From Nemertoderma westbladi (Eukaryota > Xenacoelomorpha > Nemertodermatida > Nemertodermatidae), in NCBI GenBank assembly GCA_032718475.1, contig JAUCBJ010005003.1, forward strand, positions 1 through 41,648: a DNA stretch of 41,648 nucleotides. Direction: 5' to 3'. Shown piece after piece: positions 31,186 through 41,648 of this stretch. Both the position numbers and the translations under genes were made by a program. Within the stretch, counting starts at the first letter, position 1; each line of letters opens with the position of its first letter. Under the pieces are notes generated by a model. The model was not told the DNA's origin. It worked only from the letters and a program-made list of their open reading frames with translations, and ran no database searches.

Positions 31186-32262
31186 TTATCTGTGATACAC
31201 AAAGAAACAGTCCCCTGAAATACACAAGCCATGTAGTTTTGAACAGGAAACACATTGGTATCGTGACTCGTTTCTAATTCTACCCCTCCAACAAACTCGA
31301 CATCTCTTTTGTGGTGCCCTCGATTTTTCCGTTGGCAGAATTTTTTCAAGTTTGTGAACAACATCAGCTGGAACCACTAGTCCTATTGAAGGCGGAGCTT
31401 TCCTTTTCCTTTCTGAATAAGTAGAAGGTACCTTAGTCAGGTGTTCAACCACAGCATGAATAAGGAAATCAGGAAAATGTAAACGGTATTTTCCATTCTC
31501 AGTTTTGTACCGTATCGAATATATTCATTGAGCAATAACCGTTCAGTGAAATGTAGTCCAGGTTTTTTTGACCATCTGTATGATTTACGGCAGCAATCAG
31601 CTGACGAGATAATTTGGTCGGTTACATCAACACCACCCATATTGTAATTGTACAAATGGCCTTTGGTTTCTTAGGTGAAGTTTTCACTGGCAACATTCCG
31701 AGTATCCTCCACTTCCCCCGCATTATCAATTGTTGAAATGAAGTAGATTTGTTTCTTATCGCGGAATTTGATCATTAGTACCAGTCCCTTTCCATAATCA
31801 TTCCTTAAATCTGAAGAAGAATTTGGAAGCAGTTATTTATCTTTACATTCGTCCGGTACTCCCCTTTTCGCTTGAAGGGTTCCTCTCATTCCAGTATCCC
31901 GTGAGTGAAGGTAGGTTGATAGGCAGAGGCTACAGTACCAGTTATCCAATGTAACATTATAACCTTTATCTAACAGTTCAGTTACACTCAGAAGAGCAAC
32001 AACCACTTTCTCTGATTTGGATATACTTTGTGCATTGGGCTCAGAAGTTCAGAAGCTCAATGTCCTCCCCAGCTCCATAATAAACAATGACACTGACGAA
32101 GTAACCATGGGAATCAGATAGTATAAATAACTTTATCCCAAAACGTGCTCTTTTTATTCGGATGAACTGTCTAAAGTGTAACCTCCCCTTAAATAATAGG
32201 AGTGACTCATCAAGCGACAGTTCTTGATTGTACGTACACTGCCAATGTTTTATGTAGTTCAA
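31186..32262 (-). pseudogene. piggyBac/PGBD-like transposase relic
   Basis: Minus-strand reading gives LSLDESLLLFKGRL, RARFGIKLFILSDSHGYF (first catalytic Asp region), then NVTLDNWYCS (second Asp), a conserved middle around RGTLQAKRGVP and NYNMGGVDVTDQ (third Asp), and finally a Cys-rich CRVCWRGR, ESRYQCVSC, GLCISGDCF domain. This is the DDE_Tnp_1_7 plus C-terminal zinc-binding layout of piggyBac transposases, which cut and paste DNA at TTAA. At least three in-frame stops (near 32041, 31840 and 31670) and a frameshift near 31500 inactivate it. The N-terminal ~half is missing: homology stops at 32262, where the minisatellite begins. Confidence 0.88.
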
Positions 32263-32266
32263 CGAA

Positions 32267-32376
32267 GGTAAAAATATCGAGAGTAAAAATATCGAGAGTA
32301 AAAATACCGCGAGATGAAAAATATCGAAAATAACGAGTGTTGAAAATTATCGAGAGTAAAAATATCCAGTGTTGAA
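32267..32376 (-). repeat. Minisatellite, left array part 1 (inverted orientation)
   Basis: About seven degenerate units of ATATCGAGAGTAAAA / ATATCGAGTGTTGAAAA. These are the reverse complement of the units in 33487-35352. It is cut off by the SINE at 32395. Confidence 0.9.
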
Positions 32377-32394
32377 AACACTGAGGTTCACCAA

Positions 32395-32668
32395 GGTTCC
32401 ACCTTGGTGTAGTGGTTGCATTGAATTCACATCTCCCGTAGGTCGTGGGTTCGATCCTCACATGGGCCAGGGCAGTTTTTGTTTCGGCACGAATGCTTTA
32501 AAGGGACCAGCCAGGGCGCATCTCTGCCTTGCATCCTTAAGTGGTAGCTAAATGAGTACTGGAGTTTCCTCTGGGGAGTAAAGTTCTGGGGGGACCGCGC
32601 ACTGGAAATAAGTCGTCAGACTTTGTGCGTAATCCCTGGCCTAGTGGCCGAAGAAAATTTACTTTTAC
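32395..32668 (+). repeat. tRNA-derived SINE inside the minisatellite
   Basis: The head carries a good A box TGGTGTAGTGG (32405-32415) and a perfect B box GGGTTCGATCC (32447-32457) at normal tRNA spacing. The region GAATTCACATCTC in between could derive from a tRNA-Val(CAC)-like parent. A ~200-nt body without ORF follows, ending in TTTACTTTTACTTT. Flanked on both sides by the same minisatellite units, so it inserted into the array. RNA polymerase III transcription is expected from the boxes but not shown. Confidence 0.8.
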
Positions 32669-32671
32669 TTT

Positions 32672-33078
32672 AAAAATATCGAGTGTTAAAAAATATCGAG
32701 AGTAATAATATCGAGAGTAATAATATCGAGTGTTGAAAAATATCGAGAGTAAAAATAACGAGTGTTGAAAAATATCGAGTGTTGAAAACATCGAGAGTAA
32801 AAATATCGAGTGTTGAAAAATATCGAGAGTAAAAATATCGAGTGTTGAATAATATCGAGAGTAAAAATATCGAGTGTTGAAAACATCGAGAGTAAAAATA
32901 TCGAGTGTTGAAAAATATCGAGAGTAAAAATAACGAGTGTTGAAAAATATCGAGAGTAAAAATAACGAGTGTTGAAAAATATCGAGAGTAAAAATAACGA
33001 CTGTTGATAAATATCGAGTGTTGAAAAATATCGAGAGTAAAATTATAGAGTGTTTGAAAAATATCGAGAGTAAAAAAT
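32672..33078 (-). repeat. Minisatellite, left array part 2 (inverted orientation)
   Basis: About 25 units alternating between the two types AGAGTAAAAATATCG (15 bp) and AGTGTTGAAAAATATCG (17 bp), with occasional AACG variants. Opposite in orientation to the right array. Confidence 0.92.
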
Positions 33079-33486
33079 ATTGCATTTTGCATGAGCATTT
33101 TATTTAGAATTATGGGACAATATTGCAGTGCATGGGTTACAACAGTGCAAGTGCAAATAAATGGCATTAATACAACCTTGGGTACCCATTTAACAGATTT
33201 ATTATACTAGCTAGTTTTTGCTATTTTTTATATATATATTATAGAAGAAATGCTAGCTATAAATTTTGGTAAATATTTTTGATCTAGAACACATTTTTTA
33301 GTTCTACATCACATTTTAAATTTTTGAAAATAACTAGTATTTTCTAATTCTTTTTATAAATGTTATAGAACACGTGTAAGCTACCAATGTTGATAAATAT
33401 TTTTGTTCAAGAACACATTTTTTGTTCTACTGTAGAACATTTTTAGAAAAAATATTATCATGCAACCCTTATTTTAAAAAATTATT
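33079..33486. other. Spacer between inverted minisatellite arrays
   Basis: AT-rich, non-coding. It holds a degenerate tandem pair with ~124-bp period (units starting at 33239 and 33363, each beginning TTATAGAA and containing GAACACATTTTTT). Confidence 0.7.
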
Positions 33487-35352
33487 ACTATCGATATTTT
33501 TACTCTCGATATTTTTCAACACTCTATATTTTTACTCTCGATATTTTTCAACACTCGATATTTTTACTCTCGATATTTTTACTCTCGATATTTTTACTCT
33601 CGATATTTTTACTCTCGATATTTTTCAACACTCTATATTTTTCAACACTCGATATTTTTCAACACTCTATATTTTTCAACATTCGATATTTTTACTCGCG
33701 ATATTTTTACTCTCGATATTTTTCAACACTCGATATTTTTCAACACTCGATATTTTTACTCGCGATATTTTTCAACACTCGATATTTTTACTCTCGATAT
33801 TTTTCAACACTCGATATTTTAACTCTCGATATTTTTCAACACTTGATATTTTTACTCTCGATATTTTTCAACACTCGATATTTTTACTCGCGATATTTTT
33901 ACTCTCGATATTTTTCAACACTCGATATTTTTCAACACTCGATATTTTTACTCGCGATATTTTTCAACACTCGATATTTTTACTCTCGATATTTTTCAAC
34001 ACTCGATATTTTTCAACACTCTATATTTTTCAACATTCGATATTTTTACTCGCGATATTTTCACTCTCGATATTTTTCAACACTCGATATTTTTCAACAC
34101 TCGATATTTTTACTCGCGATATTTTTCAACACTCGATATTTTTACTCTCGATATTTTTCAACACTCGATATTTTAACTCTCGATATTTTTCAACACTTGA
34201 TATTTTTACTCTCGATATTTTTCAACACTCGATATTTTTACTCGCGATATTATTACTATCGATATTTTTCAACACTCGATATTTTTCAATACTCGATATT
34301 TTTACTCGCGATATTTTTACTCTCGATATTTTTCAACACTCGATATTTTTCAACACTCGATATTTTTACTCTCGATATTTTTAACTCTCGATATTTTTTC
34401 AACTCTCGATATTTTTCAACACTCGATATTTTTACTCTCGATATTTTTCAACACTCGATATTTTTACTCTCGATATTTTTCAGCACTCAATATTTTTACT
34501 CTCGATATTTTTCAGCACTCGATATTTTTACTCTCGATATTTTTCAACACTCGATATTTTTTAACACTTGATAGTTTTACTCTCGATATTTTTCAACACT
34601 CGATATTTTTCAACACTTGATATTTTTACTCTCGATATTTTTCGACACTCGATATTTTTACTCGCGATATTTTTACTCTCGATATTTTTCAACACTCGAT
34701 ATTTTTACTCTCGATATTTTTCAACACTCGATATTTTTACACTCGATATTTTTCAACACTCGATGTTTTTACCCTCGATATTTTTCAACACTCGATATTT
34801 TTACTCTCGATATTTTTCAACACTTGATATTTTTACTCTCGATATTTTTCAGCACTCAATATTTTTACTCTCGATATTTTTCAGCACTCAATATTTTTAC
34901 TCTCGATATTTGTCGGCACTCAATATTTTTACTCTCGATATTTTTCAGCACTCGATATTTTTACTCTCGATATTTTTCAACACTCGATATTTTTACTCTC
35001 GATATTTTTCAACACTCGATATTTTTACTCTCGATATTTTTCAGCACTCAATATTTTTACTCTCGATATTTTTCAGCACTCGATATTTTTACTCTCGATA
35101 TTTTTCAACACTCGATATTTTTCAACACTCGATATTTTTACTCTCGATATTTTTCAACACTCGATATTTTTACTCGCGATATTTTTACTCTCGATATTTT
35201 TCAACACTCGATATTTTTCAACACTCGATGTTTTTACCCCCGATATTTTTCAACACTCGATATTTTTACTCTCGATATTTTTCAACACTTGATATTTTTA
35301 CTCTCGATATTTTTCAACACATCAATATTTTTACTCTCGATATTTTTCGATA
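33487..35352 (+). repeat. Minisatellite, right array, 15/17-bp units with higher-order repeats
   Basis: About 115 units built on CGATATTTTT followed by either ACTCT (15-bp type) or CAACACT (17-bp type), with variants ACTCG, CAGCACT and CAACATT. Marker variants recur at 354 bp (TTTTAACTCT at 33817 and 34171; CAACATTCG near 33677 and 34031), showing a higher-order unit duplicated in tandem. Another marker pair (CGATGTTTTTACC) recurs at ~465 bp. The plus strand has no stop codon in any frame, so the long ORFs here are side effects of unit composition, not genes. Confidence 0.95.
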
Positions 35353-35439
35353 TCATATCGATCATATCATACTCGATATCATGACCCTAGTTCAGTTTCC
35401 GAGTGTGGATGATCGTACGGCGTCCTGGCAGTCGGCACA

Positions 35440-36650
35440 AACCAGTCGCCACAAACCAGGTGTGTACCCATGCGACCAATCTCTGCAGCATGTAGTTCAG
35501 CCGGAGAAAAACCATCCTGGTTTGTCGGACAGATTCCTAGACAACTAGCAGCCCTTATACTGGAGAAACTGAAAAACACCAATGAGTTCATCACCAAAGT
35601 GAAAGAATTACCACCGCTAGAACATGGTGACATTTCATTCAGCACAGACATCACCGCGATGTACACCAACATAACATACCTGTTGATGAAGGCATAGAAG
35701 TCATCACTGAATTCTTTAAAAAACATCGGGGAGACATCTACACATACAGTGTTGACACTAATGACTTTTATGGCCTTTTAAAACTGACCACAGCCAATAA
35801 TTTCTTTGAATTCGACAATAAGTACTACAAGCAAACCAAAGGATTGTGGATGGATGATAGAAAAGCGGCCCCCTTTGCTCAAAACTACGTTCACCATAAA
35901 GAAACCCGGTGGTTAGAGGAATTACCCCCGAAAGGTTGAGTGGTGGTTTAGATACCACGACGATGCGATGGTTGGTCCAAATGGGCCCACGGAGAGGAAT
36001 AATTGGAGCAGTCTATGGACTACCTCAACAGCCGCCACCAAACTATAAAATATATGGTAGACAAATCCTATGATGGAACCTCGGCATTCCTCGATGTCTG
36101 GACAACGATCAGTAATGAAGGCACAATAAAATGTGAACTATATATAAAACCAGCTAGTGCCGAAGTAACCATTAATTTCAACAGCCGCCATCCCTCCACT
36201 ACCTTATACAGTACAGCGCGAAATTTTATCAACAGAGCCATTAGGAACTCCAATACAAAGGAAGGGCGAAATAGAAGCATTCTCAAAGCACACCATATCC
36301 TAGCGCGGAATGAATGGCCGAAAGAAACTATAACGAAACTAACACAACAAGCACTCCACCCACGTAAAAAGGAGAGACCAAAAAATAGGCAGCACCAAGA
36401 AAGCATCACACCACTGCGGTAGTTACGTACATTAACGAAGCGATATTACGCAAGGTCCAGGACGCAGAACGAGCATCCACACTTGGAAACTGAACTAGGG
36501 TCGTGCCCACCTCAGGCCCGAAACTTCACGACATACTTATTAGATCAGCACTGTACCCAGCCCAGCACCACAGAGTGTCCGTTGCTATACATGTAATAAT
36601 GGGATCGAGAATTGCACGATAAAGAACATCATCTACCACTTAAGGGGAGG
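35440..36650 (+). pseudogene. Penelope-like element reverse transcriptase relic
   Basis: Frames in order: RPISAACSSAGEKPSWFV, FITKVKELPPL and DISFSTDITAMYTNI (motif A; 35470-35697). A frameshift follows, then VDEGIEVITEFFKKH and FFEFDNKYYKQTKGLWM with AAPFAQNYVHHKE (motif B region). After another shift come WWFRYHDDAMVG (motif C, Asp-Asp) and, at 36003-36422, YKIYG/IKYMV, SAFLDVW, CELYIKPASA, NSRHPSTTLYSTARNFINRA. Near 36580-36640 a CYTCNNGIENCTIK cysteine block precedes an abrupt end at a TTAA. This order fits a Penelope-like reverse transcriptase; any GIY-YIG endonuclease is missing. At least three frame breaks. Confidence 0.8.
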
Positions 36651-36725
36651 TAGCACCCCCCCCCCCCCTTAAGGGGGGGTAGCACCCCCCCCCCCCCCCC
36701 CCCCTTAAGGGGGGTAGCACCCCCC
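36640..36725. repeat. Three iterations of a TTAA-G-TAGCAC-C motif
   Basis: TTAAGGGGAGGTAGCACC, TTAAGGGGGGGTAGCACC and TTAAGGGGGGTAGCACC start at 36640, 36669 and 36705, separated by C homopolymers of different length. Each unit is nearly self-complementary. TTAA is the piggyBac target, so this may be a repeatedly broken or slipped transposon terminus. It truncates the Penelope-like gene. Confidence 0.8.
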
Positions 36726-37091
36726 TATTTTGGAAATTGGCAAAAAAGTTTTTTTATTTTATCATGTGCCAAAACTAATGTAGATTTCAAATCTGCAAGC
36801 AGTTTTCTCATATCTTTACTCAATCTCAAGTTATTGAAAAACCCAAACGTAAGAGCTAGTCTGATTTTGAAAAGCCTTCGAGCAGCACTATATTTTACAA
36901 TTGTAAGGGGCCATTTTCATAAAAAAGGCTCACACGGTACAGATATAAATAAAATTGCTAGAAAGTTGTTTTAGTTGTTATATGTTTAGCAAGCATGAAA
37001 AATTTCGTTGAATTCCATTCATTTTTGACAAGTTATTGTTCAACATAGAAAAATGGTAATATCTAAAATAGCAGGAAAGTTTGAATTTTCT
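36726..37091. other. Spacer between TTAA-flanked repeats
   Basis: AT-rich with no ORF. GTAGATTTCAAATCTGC at 36780-36796 is an imperfect palindrome. It may be the interior of a non-autonomous element whose left terminus is the iterated motif at 36640-36725. Confidence 0.4.
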
Positions 37092-38654
37092 TTAACCCTA
37101 TTAGTACCGGGCTATAAAATGTTGTACAAATACCGGGGAGGGGGTCATATTGACCCCCCCCTCTAAAATCTACAAATATTTACGAAAACGGCTGATTTTT
37201 TGTTTGTGCGTAGCTATCACTTGTCTGGATCCGACCGAAAAAAAAAATTTCCGAAAAAATGTACTGGGGTGGTTATATTGCAGCACCAAAATTACAAGTA
37301 GTGCACAATTTTCACAAAATTTGAAAGTTACATTTTCGGCTAATTATTTTTCAATACAGGTTTTCTGGGGTGCAAAATACATTGCAAAATATTAAAAAAT
37401 GATATGATTACTATAAATGGCTGTTTAGTCCTCTCTGCGTAGGAAAAAAAATGAAAAAAACAAGTAACCAGCACTTTTCAGTTAGAACACAAAATTTTTA
37501 ATTCACTTATACGATGCTATAAATTCACATTTTCAGGTTTTCGAGGGCGCTGATTCTAATGGAATACATTTCTAATATGCCAGATCATTGCTACTTGTAT
37601 TTTTCGGCGTAATTTGGCAAATTTTGGTGCTAGCACCAAATTTCGTACCCATCACCAAAAAGTACAAGTTTGCGATGTCCAGTGCTGTTTTTATTGATTC
37701 CATCGGATTCAGGACCCTCATAAACCCGTATAACGCAAGAAACAAGGTGATACTATCTACTTATTAATTTGCATATTTTCCAAAATTTGGTGCTGGCACA
37801 ACAATTTTCACCCACCGGCAAAAAATACAAGTTTGAGAACTCTTATGAAATTTTTACTGATTCCATTGAATTCAGAACCATCACAAACCCGTATAACGCA
37901 AGAAACAAGGTGACACAATCAATTGATATATTTGATGGTTTTCAAAATGTGGTGCTAGCACCACATTTTGCACCCACATCCGAAAAATACAAGTTTGAGA
38001 TGTCTAGTTCGATAATTGTATTTTCCATTGAATTCAGAACAGCCATAAACCTCTAAAACGCAAGAAATAAATTGTCACAAGCAATTTTATCTATTGAACA
38101 GATTTTCAAAATTTCGTGCTAGCACCAAAATTTGCACACAGCACCGAAAAATACAAGTTTGATACGCTTGGTGCAACTCGTATATATTTCATCGAATCCA
38201 GAAACCCAAAAAACCCCAATTGCGTAAAAAACAAGTTTCAAACGATCAATTTACAAAATTGACTTATTTCAAAATTTGGTGCTGGCACCAAAATTTGGCA
38301 CCCACCGAAAAAAACAAGTTTGAAATTTCTAAATCAATTTATATGAATTCCATCAAATTTCTAACACCAAAAAACCGGTGTAAATCAAAAATAGAGATGT
38401 TACAATTAATATTTAATGAAATGTAATTTTCAAAAAACGTCTCAAAAAAAGTGCCAAAAGTAGGGTTAAAAAATGGTGCTATAACTCGAAAAGTACCCAA
38501 TATTTTTGAAAACGGTTTTCACTACTAGGAAGACAATAGATTTTTAGGAAAAGTCATAAAATTTCAGATTCCCAACTGTGTTAGTTTCAGAATTATAATA
38601 AAAAAACCACGGGAGGGGTCATATTGACCCCCCCCCCGGGTTTAATAGGGTTAA
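37092..38654. mobile_element. Non-autonomous piggyBac-type element, TTAA target duplication
   Basis: TTAA at 37092-37095 and 38651-38654 flank inverted termini CCCTATTAGTACCGGG (37096-37111) and the reverse complement of CCCTATTAAACCCGGG (38635-38650), matching at 13 of 16 positions. Next to each end is GGGGTCATATTGACCCC (37141-37157 and 38615-38631), a near-palindrome in the same orientation. Length between the TTAA copies is 1555 bp. There is no transposase ORF; the interior is a ~163-bp satellite. TTAA duplication and CCCT termini are hallmarks of piggyBac, and a decayed piggyBac transposase lies 5 kb away, though I cannot show that it mobilised this element. Confidence 0.85.
37600..38420. 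repeat. ~163-bp satellite with GGTGCTAGCACC palindromes, about 5 units
   Basis: Successive GGTGCTAGC or GGTGCTGGC cores are at 37626, 37789, 37951, 38115 and 38278, spaced 162-164 bp. Each core lies in a palindrome of the type TTTGGTGCTAGCACCAAA and is followed by ACCCAxC...AAAAATACAAGTTTGA and, later, TTCCATTGAATTCAGAAC. The units differ substantially, so the array is old. ORFs in it are short and inconsistent between units. Confidence 0.85.
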
Positions 38655-39017
38655 AGACTACAAACCTAGGCACCACCTAACTCCAGATGACTTTTCTGAA
38701 TCTGGACTACTTAACTTAGATAGTAGATAGTGCATAAAGTGTATAATGGTAAATGTCCCAATTACCTAAAACAAAAATTCAACAGAGTACGCGATACACA
38801 CTCTTACAGTACCAGAGCTAGTGCTTCAAACTTCTACCTCCCGAATTGTAAATCCTTTGAATCTGATACTTTCTTTTTTAACGGCATAAAAAATTGGAAC
38901 GCTCTGCCTAATGAAATTAAAAACCTAAATAATCAACATTCTTTTAAATCTGCAGTTAAATCTCATCTCCGTGTGCAATGTAAAAATAGGTACAATAGTC
39001 CTACAGTAAGTTATTAG
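38655..39017 (+). pseudogene. C-terminal end of a non-LTR reverse transcriptase
   Basis: Starting right after the TTAA, the frame reads KDYKPRHHLTPDDFSESG up to a stop near 38730, then after a small shift VYNGKCPNYLKQKF, HSYSTRASASNFYLP and FFFNGIKNWNALPNEIKN. The block F-x-G-x-K-x-W-N-x-L-P is the usual end of CR1/Jockey-type ORF2 proteins. The upstream part is missing; the piggyBac-type element abuts its 5' edge, so the ORF was truncated there. The normal ORF stop is at 39015-39017. Confidence 0.8.
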
Positions 39018-39153
39018 TTTATTAATTATTTACTATTTATGCTGTAAATACGTTTTATAATAAATTGTTCTGTACATTACATCTTTATCGTTGAGTCGAA
39101 CATTGTCACGCTCTCGGTAAAGTTGTACATGTACATAGTGTAATTACGTTTTA
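39018..39153 (+). other. 3' UTR of the non-LTR element
   Basis: AT-rich, ~136 nt, with ATAATAAATTG containing AATAAA (39058-39066 region). It leads directly into the tetranucleotide array, the normal place for a non-LTR element's short repeat tail. Confidence 0.65.

Positions 39154-41648
<2,495 letters not shown>

Noticed and set aside
32267-35352. Regular repeat array considered as CRISPR
   Set aside because: Units are contiguous 15/17-mers with no unique spacers, and the window is clearly animal DNA.
33422-35548. Long plus-strand ORFs of 320, 242, 326 and 255 residues rich in IFLLSIFF/RYFYS repeats, and antisense-array frames at 32537-33167
   Set aside because: They lie wholly in the minisatellite, whose units lack stops in all frames on one strand. 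There is no codon structure, splice site or non-repeat domain; treated as composition artefacts.
36068-36409. 113-aa minus-strand ORF
   Set aside because: Shadow of the Penelope-like frame at 36003-36422.

Overview
This window is eukaryotic DNA, almost certainly from a marine invertebrate animal. The evidence is a phase-0 spliced gene with GT..AG introns, AT-rich spacers, several non-LTR retrotransposon lineages, piggyBac-like and Penelope-like elements, tRNA-derived SINEs and long mini- and microsatellites. The repeat style would fit an echinoderm or other deuterostome, but the sequence alone does not fix the species.

The core (about 4.65-30.4 kb) is a tandem array of a two-exon major-facilitator transporter gene resembling SLC18B1, the vesicular polyamine/amine transporter. 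Copy 1 (6032-7969), copy 2 (11818-14596) and copy 4 (26675-29399) each have an intact 525-nt exon 1, a GTGAGT donor, a TTTCCCACAG acceptor and a 918- or 927-nt exon 2. They encode 480, 483 and 483 residues, with 12 predicted membrane segments and a C-terminal acidic dileucine motif. Between copies 2 and 4 lies a broken exon-2-only relic (17311-17371 and 21391-22441). Shared 5' and 3' flanks and C-termini show that the array is a duplicated two-gene cassette: A (copy 1)-B (copy 2)-broken A'-B' (copy 4).

Transposable elements have repeatedly landed in this array. They include a 1.55-kb TIR element in the 3' flank of copy 1 (8144-9692), a 5'-truncated non-LTR element after copy 2 (15186-16640), a probably full-length 4.0-kb non-LTR element in the pseudogene with a 27-bp target-site duplication (17372-21390), and an RTE-like element just upstream of the copy-4 promoter (24459-26530). 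A 40-bp inverted-repeat foldback lies in the introns of copies 2 and 4 only.

The left end (1-3341, minus) is a CR1/L2/Jockey-group non-LTR element with an uninterrupted 973-aa endonuclease-reverse transcriptase and a PHD-like zinc-knuckle ORF upstream. A separate L1-ORF1p-like remnant lies at 4106-4561.

The right end (30.1-41.6 kb) is repeats and dead transposons. In order it holds hairpins and a dispersed repeat; a decayed piggyBac transposase with the D-D-D residues still visible; two minisatellite arrays built from the same 15/17-bp units but in opposite orientation around a ~400-bp spacer, the left one interrupted by a tRNA-derived SINE; a frameshifted Penelope-like reverse transcriptase; an iterated TTAA-G/C-rich motif; a 1.56-kb piggyBac-type non-autonomous element carrying a ~163-bp satellite; and the 3' end of another non-LTR element whose tail runs into at least 2.5 kb of apparently perfect (TATC)n up to the window end. 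I see no clearly new enzymatic system. The most unusual items are the A-B transporter cassette, the inverted minisatellite pair and the retrotransposon-tailed giant microsatellite.
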